Origin: Pohlia nutans
Lineage: Eukaryota; Streptophyta; Bryopsida; Bryales; Mniaceae
DNA length: 64,000 bases
Assembly: GCA_022496805.1 (NCBI GenBank)
Contig: CM040094.1
Coordinates: 6,657,501 to 6,721,500, forward strand
Direction: 5' to 3'
This document shows positions 1 to 11,357 of this stretch, in pieces. A model generated the notes under the pieces. It was given only the letters and a program-made list of their open reading frames with translations, ran no database searches and had not been told where the DNA came from. A program made the translations under genes and the position numbers. How positions within the stretch are numbered: the first letter of the stretch is position 1; every line of letters starts with the position of its first letter.

Positions 1-348
1 AAATAAATATATTTTTGACAAATTTAATATTGAAAATTATATTTAAGGTATATAAAAGTTGTGTTTACAAGTAGTTAAAAAATGGAATTGAAGAAATTAA
101 AAGAGATGCATGATTGGAGCATCTTTTGAAAACCCTTTGTATTTTGAACACTCAAATTTCAAATTTCTTGATGGTGTAAAATCTTCAAATGAAGTTTATT
201 CTCCAATCTCAATAGTCAAAAGCTTTATCATAATTCACCTTATATATTTAAAGAAAGTGCCAACTCTAACAAAGCTAAACATTTGATTTTTGGGCCATTG
301 ACCAAAAACCATCTAAAAAATGAATGGCTGATTCTTTAATGGGGTTAA
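1..348. mobile_element. TTAA-type MITE, family K, cut by window edge
   Basis: The right end reads GGGG then TTAA at 345-348. The interior matches the second half of the complete family K copy at 33371-33915, for example the shared stretches around 1-70 and 33565-33640. The left end lies outside the window. It has no coding capacity and is non-autonomous. Confidence 0.6.
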
Positions 349-961
349 CTTATATTTAGTTCTGAATTGTAGTAATTTAATTATGCAACAACCACACCAT
401 AGCAAACTCAACCAAGGTTTTTTTCTTTGCCTTTTTATAGCCAATTTGCTACAAAAATGCACTTGGAGAATCACCATGTAGGAAGATAATGAGAAAAATG
501 TTACTTCATGTAGCCACCAAGGCAATGAATTGCACTGGTTGCTAACCACGTTGAGACTTTGAGTGCGACATGTAGTGGATGAAAAGGCCAAAATGTTGGC
601 TGAAAAAACAAGATGTATGAAGGATTTTGCGAAAGGCCAATAGAATAAAAACATAGGATGAAATTATGGGATGAAAAACATACGATTATGAATTAAAAAA
701 AACATGATGTATGAAAAAAACAAAGATAGGACATCATGTTTTTAAAATGAAACTATAAAAAATAAAATATCAAAAAGCCACCTCATTCACTTGCATGTGA
801 GCTTTCTAACCTAAAGTTAAATGATCCGAAAACAAAAAAAAAAAAAAAAACCTTGAACTCAACCCATTCCTCTTTAAATTCGTGCATTTCAATATTCTCC
901 GCATTTAGTCAGCTCTTCGCTTCGTTACTGGATTGGTTGGATTGGCTGCCAGTAGTTGTAC
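349..961. other. AT-rich intergenic sequence
   Basis: No gene or repeat structure is recognised. There are poly-A runs near 833-850 and short open frames without coding character. Confidence 0.4.
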
Positions 962-971
962 GTATTACTCT

Positions 972-1352
972 AAGGCACCACGGGCCTTGGCTTGGTGGTT
1001 GGGGCTCATGGCCCCCAAAGAGGAGGTTGTGGGTTCTATTCCCCATGCCGGCGTGGTGCTCACCACCATAGTCAACCCAACTATGGTGGGGGGTCCTTGA
1101 ACCTCGTTGTATGGGTACCTCAAGGTCCTTTGGGGGGATACCATTGAGGATACCATGTCCGGTATCTTCAAGGCACTAGTAGCTAGCTAGCTAGTAGCAT
1201 AGTGTGTCACTGTAGTGTCCATTCTTGAAAGGGGAGAGTAGTATTGTCCCAATTTCCCCTTGTCTGGTGGGCATCGGATCATTGGCATTACGAACGGACA
1301 CTTCATTCGCGCCGGACCCTAATCGGGCCGTAGTTTCTATCTATCTATCTAT
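972..1352 (+). mobile_element. tRNA-derived SINE, full length
   Basis: An RNA polymerase III promoter is visible. A box A-like TGGCTTGGTGG lies at 988-998 and a box B, GGTTCTATTCC, at 1032-1042, which matches the GGTTCNANNCC consensus. The 3' end is a (TATC)n tail at about 1336-1352. Direct repeats GTATTACTCT (962-971) and GTATTACACT (1353-1362) flank the body and are the likely target-site duplication. Two 5'-truncated relatives occur at 34756-34893 and 62351-62429. The body is about 380 bp, long for a plant SINE but within range. It depends on a LINE for movement, presumably one recognising the simple-repeat tail. Confidence 0.8.
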
Positions 1353-1362
1353 GTATTACACT

Positions 1363-3915
1363 TTATCAACACAATGGACCCAGAACAACTACTTTTTAAT
1401 TCAAACAGCCTGCCGCGTTTCAATTAATTAATCATAACATTCTATCTTAACCTAAAGGTTGGACCTACGACCGTGGAATCATGCTTTACCTTTCACACTC
1501 AATTTCACCACTATAAATAATACAAAAAATCAACTTTATAGTTTTAGTGGACGAAGTAAGGTCTACTACAAATCATGAATTTTTTATAAAATTTTGGTGA
1601 AATTTTGAAATTATTATAATTTTTGAATTGACTGTAAATAAAATTTATATCAATTGCAAAATGTACTAAAAAAAATCCGATTTTTTTACCAATAGTGTAA
1701 GAAAATTTTAGATAATGATAACCATTTGTATATTTAAATTTAAGTTCTTTTGCTATACCATGGTAATACCCACCGAACTTGTAGCTACAATAAAACAATC
1801 AACTTTATAAAATTCAAAAAATCCAAAATGGAGTAGAAATTAAACTCGGCAAGCTTTATTTTGTTAGTTAAGCTCAAATACAATAGAACTTATTTTCATG
1901 GCCTATGTGTAGCGGTATAGTTTAAACAAAAAAAGGATAAAAATCTAGAATACACTACACGGTGAACTGTTTTTACGACTCTTTTTGTAGTTGGGACCTC
2001 ATATAAAATCTAAAAATATCTTGAATGATATGAATTTAATTTGAAGAGGTGGCATGATCAAGTAAAAATCATTCACAAAAGGAATTGAATGGAAATCATT
2101 CACGTAGCAATCGGAATTGAAGAGTAAGTTCCATTTATAAGCCATATCTGGTTTGGGCGGCATTGAGGGATTAAATGTCAAATAAGCTCTTTTTTTTTAT
2201 TCTTCTTGAGGGAACAACCAAAAAAGAAGTGGATTTTCTCAACCAAAATTGAATTAGATTAGTGTTTTAGAAAGGTGATGAAAAAGAAAGGCTAAATATA
2301 GAAAATATGCATGTTTTAGTAAATTATACATTTTAAGGAAATTGGAAGGAGAATTGGTGAGGAGGGAGGGGAGGGAGTTGGGTAGCTTAAGATCTTGATG
2401 AATACCAGAGCTACCATCGTTGGTTAGTGTTGTTCAACAATGTTTTATTTATTTATTTATTTAATGATTTTTAAGTCCAAAATTGTAGAGTTGAGTACAA
2501 AGCCAAAATTTCATCGTATTTTTAAATTTTTTTTGGAGTGAGACTATTCACTCCATTCACTATTCATAGAGGATTTGAGGAATTCTCATTGGTTGTTCAC
2601 GTTACACAACGGGCTACTGTTGGGGTAATTCTCTTAATTATTGTATTCCTTTAGACTGTTCGTCTAGGATTCTCTCAATGTTTAAGGGTTTAAGAGTCTT
2701 GGACCTTTTAACACACATTTTTTTAAAAGTGGACAATCGGACAAAAATCGATGGGAAGTGCTATATTTTCAATGAAAATAGGTCCCCAATGTTTTTTACA
2801 ATGCTCTTATTCGTAAATAAGAGCTCGAATAAAAGCACTGTAGAAAAATTGGAGACCTATCTCTATTGATTGATGAGCACTCCGCATCACTTTTCTTATG
2901 GGGTAGTCCAGCTTTAACAAAATGTGCAGTTTTTGCCATTGGTCAATGATGAAATAAAAATAACAAGTAGGATGATTGCTTTAACTTTGTAATTATGTGA
3001 GTGAAATTTTTATTTTTATTGTCAACAAATCACTGTAGAAGACAATCGATACTATTCTCCTTGTGTGTAATCCTCAAACCTTTTTTCTTTTTCTCTTTGT
3101 AAGATGGTAATCCTCAAACTTTCCCTATTTTGACTGAATTAACCAAAATCAAGACATGTGATCTAACTCCCAAAATATAAAAAAACTATAGTTTATGTTG
3201 TCTTTGAGTGTAACCAAAGTCAAATCAAATAGTGAACCCAACAACCTCCACCTTCAATTTTAGACATGAGCTTTGCAACCCCCTCCAAGTTGTCAGAGTC
3301 AACCAATCAAACCAGTCACTTAATTATATCTCAAGCTTGCCACATGCCTCGCCATTATCTCAAATTGAATGTGGGTCAGCGCTTCTAAGCCTTAGTTATC
3401 TGAGAATTCACTTTGAACTGAATTTGGCCACTTTTGTGACGGCAAAACTAAACAATTTATTCTCCTTTTTATTTTGGATTCTTTGGAAACCATGCCAATT
3501 AGCTTAGCTGCCTTAAATATCGATTAGACTCACCTTACTTAACATGCAATCTCTCTTCTTTTTAGTTAACTATGATATCGTAATATTATATAACCTCCAA
3601 ACTTCTCAATGTTGTAATGAGAATGTTATATTTAAATATTCTTCAATTTCTAGTTTAGGAATATGATAGAAGTTGCAACCACATTATCATCAAGGTAATT
3701 CATTGGGTGCTCGGGTCGCAGGTCATTATTTCCTTGGGTAGCTTGCGAAGCCCTGTAATAGTATACACTCTACTCCCTAAAATTCTTAAATTAGCACAAT
3801 CCTAAGGACAATCATGGAAGGGGAGGGTAAGTGTCTTTGGCCCTTTATTGTATCCTCAGGGTAGTAGCTTTTAATGATTGTACTTAAGATGCATATACTT
3901 TTAATGATTGTAGTT
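1363..3915. other. AT-rich intergenic sequence without recognised gene
   Basis: I see only short open frames with AT-driven composition, poly-T and ATTT runs (for example 2448-2462), and no splice-consistent coding blocks. Near 3905-3950 the first of a long series of TTAA-bounded elements begins. Confidence 0.4.
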
Positions 3916-4490
3916 AACCCCTAAACGTCCTCACCTATGTCCAATTTGGGCAGTTTTGCAAAGATGCATTATAAAATGCAACTAGCATGAATATTTGAAA
4001 TTTGATGTATGAATAAAAGTTCTAGATTTTGAAATTTAGATTCAATCTATACGGTTAGATCGTTGATTGCTATCACTAATATTTTTCTATAAATTTTGAA
4101 ACATTAAATAAAAAATTATTTTGAAATTCGATTACGGATGAGATATTGACAGTATGGGGATGAAATTTGTTGTGATGGCTTATAATATAGTACTCTAGGT
4201 GTACTGATTTTTGGAGATTTTTTGGATGCTTGATTTTATGAGTTTATTTTTTCAAGAACACTTTTAGACTAAAATCTTCCAAATTTTGGGTGAAACACTG
4301 CAACACAAAATGAGGCATAATTTTTTCAAAAATTGTTTCTTTTTCGATCGGATCACACATACATGAAGCTAACTTCCCATAAAAAATTCAGTAAAAAAAT
4401 CACTCTACAAAAAGTGCATGACGGATGAGAAACTGCGGATGAAATCTGTACGTCAAGCAAAATATGCATGGTTGGGCGGTTAGGAGTTAA
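3916..4490 (-). mobile_element. TTAA-type MITE, family A copy 1
   Basis: It is bounded by TTAA at 3916-3919 and 4487-4490. The left end runs inward as CCCCTAAACGTCC. It lies in reverse orientation relative to the copies at 7811-8389 and 27076-27652. Shared internal landmarks, read in reverse, are the block around a GCACTTTTTGCA-like core, the phrase GATTCACCCAAAATTT and GTCAACTCATAAA. The length of 575 bp fits the family (575-580 bp). There are no open frames of note. Confidence 0.75.
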
Positions 4491-4871
4491 CCCTTAAACG
4501 TCAAAGCAAGCCCCACGGGCTTGGTTTAAAGGAATAATTGGAGACAGAAGTTTCATTTCTCAACCAAATCAAGCGAGACTTGTTGCGTTGGAAAGCTACT
4601 CAAAAAGCGATCTAGATTGCAAATTTTCGCCTCATTTGAGAGATTGTGGAATCGTTGGTAAGCAATCAAAGTTATCAAATTGAACAAGTTTTGAGGTTGG
4701 GGCAGCTGAAGTTCAGCAGTGCCGCAATGCTACAGTGCTACAGTGCTAGCCAGCAGTGCACTGTAGAGCCGTTTCTGCAAAAAAAAAAAAAAAATTGTTT
4801 TTCTTTTGCAAAAAAAATTAGATTCTTTCCGGGCTGCCCACCCAGGACCCAAATTGTCGTTTCAGGGTTAA
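4487..4871 (+). mobile_element. TTAA-type MITE, family D copy 1
   Basis: It starts TTAACCCTTAAACGTC and ends with CGTTTCAGGG followed by TTAA (4868-4871). Its left TTAA is the same four bases as the right TTAA of the preceding element, so the two abut and share one copy. The interior matches the family D copy at 28842-29232, including a purine/pyrimidine run and CTACAGTGC repeats near 4730-4760. Confidence 0.7.
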
Positions 4872-4907
4872 GATGCATATAGAATGCTTCATATTATCTA
4901 TACATTA

Positions 4908-5494
4908 TTAACCTCTAAAGGACCGGGGTGTTGAGCTTAGCTCTTGTTTTCTTGACTAGCTCTTGTGTCAAGCTCAATTCCTCATTGGTGTGAGGTAATT
5001 TTGACGATTGGCACCATTGAAATTAAAAAAGACTTACATAATTTTTTTATGAAAAAAAGATCAACAAAATCACACAATTTATGAGAAAATGCCACCGTTG
5101 AGAAGATTGGTGGAACTTGTTTGGGGTATTCTGTACACATGCTAAAATCGGATTGTTCAAAAGTGCTCCAAAAATTCTGAAATTTTTACAGTGAGTAGAA
5201 ATCATCATTTCAAACATGTGCAAAAAATTTCAAGTAATTTGGAGGTCTGAGGAGGAAGATATGAGGGTCTGAAGTGAAGCTTAAATATCCTCCATGCAAC
5301 TCAAAAAAGTCCCCAACTAAATCCCTCAATTGATGAATTTCCGATCAAGAAGTACCAGTACCTACAGATTTGGCTCTCAAAAAGAGCCAGGGTCTCCTTG
5401 TTGCTCATTCTACAATTCAAAGCACAAGGACCCAAATTTCCCACTTTCTAATTCCAAAAGCCCCCTCGGGGGCTTATGGTCCTTTAGGGGTTAA
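4908..5494 (+). mobile_element. TTAA-type MITE, family F
   Basis: TTAA lies at 4908-4911 and 5491-5494, with inverted termini CCTCTAAAGGACC and GGTCCTTTAGGGG. The element is 587 bp without coding capacity. It is a single copy in this window. Confidence 0.7.
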
Positions 5495-5678
5495 AATGTC
5501 ATGTGGTCAAAGGTGCTAACGAGGATGCCAACCCCTAAACACTCAAACAGCCATTTCTTGGTCGCTGCCCAAATTTCACGGTTGCCCAATTGTTTTTGAA
5601 AAAATAAAGTATATTTTAAAATACTACATCAAGTCTACTTTTCAACGCAATTTGATTATGGCAATTCGAGTTTACCCC

Positions 5679-6624
5679 TTAACCCCTAAAGGCCCTTAAA
5701 AGCCAAAATGGCTTTTTGCTGTTTTGGGCAGCTTAGATGGAAGGTCTAAATTAAGAATTTTAGACTATAATTTGGCATGGGCGTGGTCATACATACAAGG
5801 TGTGTGGGGTAAAAATTACAAAGTCAAATTCGGATTTTATAATTTTTTTATTGAAATTTTTGGTTTCAAGCCCAACTGGGGCAGAAAAAAACTTTTATTA
5901 TAATCATTTTTTCAATTTTTTTTTTTGGAGACATGCTCTTCACCACATTTAGGCTCAGAATTTGAAGTGACCCATATTGATTATATTCTTGGCTTGACAA
6001 GGGCAGCCTCCAAAATAAAGAACAGCAACCTCCAAGGTTTTTTGTAATTTCACATCCATTTCTTTCGAAATTTGTCAAAATTTGAGATTTTGAAATTTCT
6101 TTAAAATAATTTCGCCTAAAATTTATAAAATCATAGAGGTACCTAATCACCGTTCATTTTTCCCAAAAATCAAATACAATTAATGTGATGCATGTTTCAC
6201 CAAATTGCCATTTTTATACCTACTTTCGGAAATTAATTTGGATGAAGGTTTGAAACGCGTAACGAGTCTCTAAAATTTTGCATGAGCATACCCAACTTAG
6301 TTATCTACATGGAAAAAAATATGAGCAAAATGTTTGGAGTAACAATCTTCAAGTCCCCCTTTGCACTATGGAGACAATGCCTCCCAAGCAATGCCCCAAA
6401 AAAAATTTGCACAAACTTTGGATGTTATGATCTTGCAAATGATAAGCATCCAACGGTCAATTTTTGAAACAGTAGCTATGAATAGGCTTAGGTACAAGAT
6501 CTTACGGTTGGAATTCTAAAAGAAGTAAAAAAACTTGGTTCACATCCCCGGGAGTACATAGAGGTAGAAAATCGCAGTTTTGAGGTTTCAAGCTCCCAAA
6601 AACACAAGGAAATTTAGGGGTTAA
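5679..6624 (+). mobile_element. TTAA-type MITE, family G, nested in family B
   Basis: It begins TTAACCCCTAAAGGCCC at 5679 and ends ATTTAGGGG then TTAA at 6621-6624. It sits inside the family B copy at a TTAA site. No coding potential is recognised. A family H segment directly follows and may be a further nested or adjacent insertion, so the true right end could be 6846. Confidence 0.5.
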
Positions 6625-6846
6625 AGGGGTAATGGGGATAGTAGATTCGTTGGCGTATATTTGATATTTGTTGTAAATAAGAAGTTCCAAATTCAGACCT
6701 CAATAGCTCATTAAAATCATGTTGACGTGAATTTTATCTTCACTTTTGATCTTAAACCCATAGGAGGTGTGGAATCATGCCAAATACAATGGAATATTGA
6801 TGTATAATATTGGTCGGAAAGGGATTTTTGGACCTTTAAGGGTTAA
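6621..6846 (+). mobile_element. TTAA-type MITE, family H segment
   Basis: This matches the free-standing element at 25018-25229: the shared GGGGATAGTA start region, a middle segment on CTCA-rich text, and an end reading CCTTTAAGGG then TTAA (6843-6846). The left terminus is altered compared with the other copy. Confidence 0.5.
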
Positions 6847-7656
6847 ACTCCACGCGGAAGATTTTCAAAGTGGATCACCTCAACATTGCCTTAGTGTTAT
6901 AAAAATTTCTATTTGGAGAAAGCAATGATGTTCCCTCCATCATTTATTTTGTTGTTTTGAAGTTTGCAGTAGATAAACCAACTTCAACCAATCATGCTAA
7001 ATTTCAAACTCTAAAATTGAAAATTATAATTTATACAAATTTTCAAAGGTTGATGCTTTTTAATTCATCTAAAACAGATCTAAAGTTATTTTTCAAAGTT
7101 TGACCGTATAGAGAATTTGTAGAGATAATACTCTACATTTTGTCTATTGAACCAAACTTCATCAAACGTATAGAAGGCACATATTATAACACATCTATGT
7201 TTTGTCCAATACCCCTCAAGCTTTTAAGGGTTAAGTGAGGTGAACTGTGGTACACTCTTACTTAACCCCTAAAAGCCCGAGGGGTATTGGACAAAACATA
7301 GATGTGTTATAATATGTACCTTCCATATGTTTGATGAAGTTTGGTTTTAAAGACAAAATGTAGGGCATAATCTCTACAAATTATCCATACGGTCAAACTT
7401 TCAAAAACAATTTCAGATCTTTTTAAAATGAATTTAAAAGCATCGACCTTTGAAAATTTGTATAAATTATAATTTTCAATTTTAGAGTTTGAAACTTAGC
7501 ATGATTGGTTGAAGTTGGTTTATCTACCGTAAACTTCAAAAACAAGTAAAAGAAATGATGGAGGGAACATCATTACTTTCTCCAAATAGAAAATTTTATA
7601 ACACTAGGACAATGTTGACATGATCCACTTTGAAAAATTCTCCAAGGTGGAGTTTG
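6845..7656. repeat. Long inverted repeat of two family B copies
   Basis: The right part of family B copy 1 (6845-7234) and the opposite-strand copy (7262-7656) are inverted repeats of about 390 bp with many small differences, separated by only 27 bp (7235-7261). Any transcript crossing the region could fold into a long imperfect hairpin. Confidence 0.85.
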
Positions 7657-7814
7657 ATTTAGATTGATAAAATTCAAATTGCGTTAGAAACTAGACTTGA
7701 AGCAGTATTTTCAGTTTTTAATATTTTTTCAAAGACTTGTTTTTTTGGGTTCCGGACAACCTATCAGATTTGGGCATGGACCAAAAAACAGTTGTTTGAG
7801 CTTTCAGGGGTTAA
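7262..7814 (-). mobile_element. TTAA-type MITE, family B copy 2
   Basis: Complete 553-bp copy with TTAA at 7262-7265 and 7811-7814. It starts CCCCTAAAAGCCCGAGG and ends GAGCTTTCAGGGG. It is in reverse orientation to copies 1 and 3. At the position where copy 1 is interrupted, this copy reads TCAA, a one-base variant of TTAA. Confidence 0.75.
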
Positions 7815-8389
7815 CACCTAATCGTTTGACTGTCCAAAAAGTGGCCGATGTACAAAATCAAACATAGTTTTTTCATCTGTCATTAACTTTTTGTAGTGTG
7901 GATTTTTTACTATATATATTTTGGAAAGTTAACTTCATGTATCTGTGATCCAATTAAAAAGGGGATGATTTGTGAGATTTTATACCTCATTCAATCATGT
8001 TGTAGTGATTCACCCAAAATTTCAAAAAAATCAGTGTGAAGGTGCTTTAAAAAAAGTCAACTCGTAAAATTAATCACCCAAAAATCTTCAGAAAACCACT
8101 AAACTTATAGTATTACATTTCAAGCAATCACAACAAATTTCATGTACAAATTGTCAATATCTTATCTAAAATCAAATTAAAAAAGATTTTTCAATTTCAA
8201 ATTTCAAATTTCATACAAATATATTGGTGATAGCAATTGCAAATCTAAATGTGTGAATAGAATCTAAAATTGATATTGTACAACTTCTATTCATACATCA
8301 ATTTGAAAATAATCTCTCTTAGTTATATTTTATAAGACATCTTTGAAATTCTCTTATCTTGGAAAGGAGTGAGGATGCTTAGGAATTAA
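7811..8389 (+). mobile_element. TTAA-type MITE, family A copy 2
   Basis: TTAA lies at 7811-7814 (shared with the preceding element) and 8386-8389. The interior contains the family landmarks in forward order: a TTTTTGTAGTGTGG core, GATTCACCCAAAATTT, GTCAACTCGTAAAATTAA, and the segment before the end matching TTTTATAA...CATCTTTG. It is 579 bp. Confidence 0.75.
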
Positions 8390-9262
8390 TGTCAAGGGCG
8401 AGCAAGGTCTATATTTTGAAGGGACAATATATAAAGCTAAAACTATGTCGGAACGTGGAAGGAGCAATGTCATTCATGGAGTTCCAAGTCGACTTTGCCG
8501 CTACCCACATCCATTTTCATGTGTCATTGCAACCAATAAGAATATGACATGTGGCACTTTTAAAAAATGAATTAATTTGTGCTGAAGTGCTACCATGTTA
8601 TGGTACATCAAAAAAATTGGGCCAGGTTTTTCTTGGTGCCATTTTGACACCAAAGGCCACATATAGGTCATTTCGGTGTCATTTTATCCTTACTAGGTTG
8701 GTATGGAAGTTGGCACCAAATTATCTTAATTGCATTTCAATACACCATCCTGACACATGTTCACATGCCTTGAAGTTTCTGATGAGTAATGCAGGAGGAA
8801 GCACCGAGTCTTTCAAATGCGATGAAGGTTAGTATCACAAGGGCTCTTGTGTGTTTGCAGGTTGAAGGTATAACGCCTGCTTATTTGTTCGTTTCTGAAG
8901 TGCCATGGCCAGGGCGATCAGGAACGTCTCTCCCGTGGAAACGGATTTTTAACTTGACAAGTATGAATCCAATTCCAATAGCGAGATCATACATCAATTA
9001 GCTAATGTTGCTGTTCGCTTCAAGAGCTGCACTGACTGTGCGAGAAAACCGGGTAGACTGCTGTATAAGAGAACATATTTAACACTATCGTCGACGTCGT
9101 TGAAGGCCAAGCTGTTCTCGTTCGTATTGGTTAGTGTTTGCTTATCATAATATATATCGGCCTTGCTTTTGCAATGCTGAGGTGGCCCAGTTCAACCTGG
9201 CCAAGTGTTGTACAGTATAATTTGACAAATGTGCTTGAAGAAACAAATCCTCACCGGGACAC
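8390..9262. other. Unique sequence, no recognised gene
   Basis: This is more GC-rich than its surroundings. Several open frames of 60-93 codons exist, but none resembles a family I know and no exon chain is evident. Confidence 0.35.
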
Positions 9263-9350
9263 GCAGTATAAGGAACCTCACCTCCGCAAATGTACCCCCT
9301 GACTATATTCCACAGGGGTAATACACAGGAGTGTTCCCAATACTACATTC
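9263..9350. mobile_element. Short terminal-inverted-repeat element (copy 1)
   Basis: The left end AGTATAAGGAACCTCACC and the right end GTTCCCAATACTACATTC are inverted repeats. They match the termini of the 10751-11002 element, so this is likely a deletion derivative of the same MITE. Confidence 0.45.
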
Positions 9351-10750
9351 TAGCCATCCTTCACCTTGCAAACTTTCTAGAGCGTGGAAAGCGAAAGTTA
9401 GAGCTGAAGAATCTGGTAGCCACGAAGTTGCTGCGAACCTTGCTTCGTCTGTCTACAAACGTATCTTCGGACGCCAACAATTCAGCTAATGATCACACCC
9501 TTTGGGCTGCCGAGCAAGAAAAAGGAGAGTCTAGTAGACCTAATTAAACTCTACACTTGCTGCACTTGATCCGAGTGGCACAAGCCAGGTTTTGATCGAA
9601 GCGCTACACTTAGCTTCGACACCAGAAATTATTGCCACGAGGAGCTCATCAGATCCATGGGTATCATAAGACTTCTATCAGGGCGACTGACACTCTGACA
9701 GCAGGCACATTCTCCCACTATGTTCGTGGAGTTGCATTGAACCAGAGAATGAAGATTCATTCCTGAGCCTGGGGTGGCTTTGAAATCCCCTAAAATACCA
9801 CCTTTCCTGCAATGATTCTACACTGACGCACGTTGCCATGTCACCACATGCTACAGAATTGGGACCCGGCGGAGTCGAGTGCATTTACACCTGCCTATCA
9901 ATACGGAATGTTGTCCATTATGATCAATGATATACGTGACGGACAATTCCCTATTCTTTTTCCTACCATTAGGGGAGTCAAAAGAGCGCCATATTTTTCG
10001 GAGGATAAAACTTTCGTTTGAAAAAAATATGTATTTCTTTTTCTTCTTTTGTTTCATTAGCTTTTTCTGATTCCAAAGGAAGAGATAAGGGTAGCTGAAA
10101 CTTTCAGATATTTCAGGAGCTGCCCGCGGGATCCTTTTAGAGCGGGTCCCAGTGATGAATACCTGGCTGCATGTGCTTGAAAGTAGACCTCTGTAGACCT
10201 CCAGCAAAAAGGACAACCTCTGGTACTCCTACGCCCCCGTCACCGACGAACTCCCACCCACATACTTGAGCAATTTATCTGAAAATTTTCGGCTGCCCCG
10301 GACTGAAGCAGCAATTGTGTGATCGTTCCTTTTGCTCACAAGTGACAAGCAACTCACGTCACTTTAATCTTGATAACGGTCTTTCCTTGCCAAGGCTTTG
10401 AAGCACGACCCATGCCCAGCCCCACAGTCAGGATAAAAGAGCTCTAAAGAGGGCTCATCATCCGCCCAAGTTATCTCCGGAACGGACAAACTTCGAAATC
10501 TGCACCTTAGGACAGCCGGTGGATAATCCTGAATCATTGTCATTAGATTAGCACAGTGGTCCACAGTCTTTCCAACCTCACACTCACGAATTACTGCAAC
10601 CTAAATAATAAATAATAATAAGTTATTAACATGTATTTAACACTTGGATCATGCTCATCCCTCTCGAATCACTCCAGCGAAGTAAGGCGAAAAGAATTCA
10701 TTGTCATATTCTGTAAAATGGCGTGTTTCTGTACACCAAACTTGGGCTAG
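9351..10750. other. Unique sequence, no recognised gene
   Basis: It contains open frames up to 121 codons on the minus strand (9851-10216), but these overlap frames in other phases and carry no recognisable motif. It could be part of a non-coding transcript; I cannot support a gene. Confidence 0.3.
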
Positions 10751-11002
10751 AATGTAGTATCGGGAACCCCCCGTTCCTGCAAGGAGAAGGCGTCGCTTTT
10801 CACTCCTTTGGGTAAAAGGCGCCACTTTGCACAATTTTTTTAGTTGGACTTGCTAAGTGCGATTAGTCACGTAGAACAAGCGTGTACAGTAAAAGGCGAC
10901 TATGAATAGGATCCTCCGAAGTGAGAAACAACGCATGGGACACCCTTGGAGAATGTCGCTAGGAGGGACATTTGCTGAGGTGAGGTTCCCGATACTACAT
11001 GT
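10751..11002. mobile_element. Terminal-inverted-repeat MITE (copy 2)
   Basis: The inverted ends are ATGTAGTATCGGGAACC and GGTTCCCGATACTACAT. The interior next to the right end (GAGGTGAGGTTCCC) matches the left terminus of the 9263-9350 copy. It is about 250 bp and non-coding. I found no clear target duplication. Confidence 0.55.
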
Positions 11003-11291
11003 GTCTCCAAACTTGTGACGTTCCAGTTCCCTGTGCTCTGTAAACTATTACTGGTATAGATCTAAGTTTGTCAGAAACTGCGTCAGTTTCACTGAAAACA
11101 GCAATTGAAACGAATATGAGGTCGTGGTGTAATATAAGTATGTTTTATACCCGTTTTTCACTGAGTTTCTCCGTCTGGATGCTCATCGGATGGTAGTGGA
11201 CAGGACAGTAAACTCTGGACGACAGGTTTGACGATCGGTAAAACTGAAGAAAACTGTTAAAAAAAACCCTGTTATTCATTTTTGGCGCATA

Positions 11292-11357
11292 AAAGATAGG
11301 CAGTGGGCATGAAGGCTACATAACATTCAGTAGCCTTCATGTTCACTGCCTATCTTT
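11292..11357. repeat. Hairpin, 27-bp stem
   Basis: Arms 11292-11318 and 11331-11357 pair at 25 of 27 positions around a 12-base loop (ACATAACATTCA region). Parts of the loop and right arm (ATTCAGTAGCCTTCATG) recur at 56955-56980, and CATTCAGTAG recurs at 54200 and 63892, linking it to a dispersed MITE family. Confidence 0.7.

Larger units (their letters stand above)
5528..7234 (+). mobile_element. TTAA-type MITE, family B copy 1, interrupted
   Basis: The left part (about 5532-5674) and right part (6843-7234) together match the uninterrupted family B copies at 59634-60185 and, inverted, 7262-7814. The break falls at a TTAA that is still present in the 59634 copy (59794-59797 region), and another TTAA-type element fills it. 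The left boundary tetramer has decayed to CCAA; the right end is GGG then TTAA at 7231-7234. The left junction carries eight extra bases (TTTACCCC) before the inserted element. Confidence 0.7.

Noticed and set aside
988..1042. A functional tRNA gene
   Set aside because: Box A and box B are present but no cloverleaf stems could be drawn; the copy has a SINE body, simple-repeat tail and target duplication.
9851..10216. 121-codon minus-strand open frame as a gene
   Set aside because: It contains a Lys run from a poly-A/T tract and shows no family signature or conserved structure.
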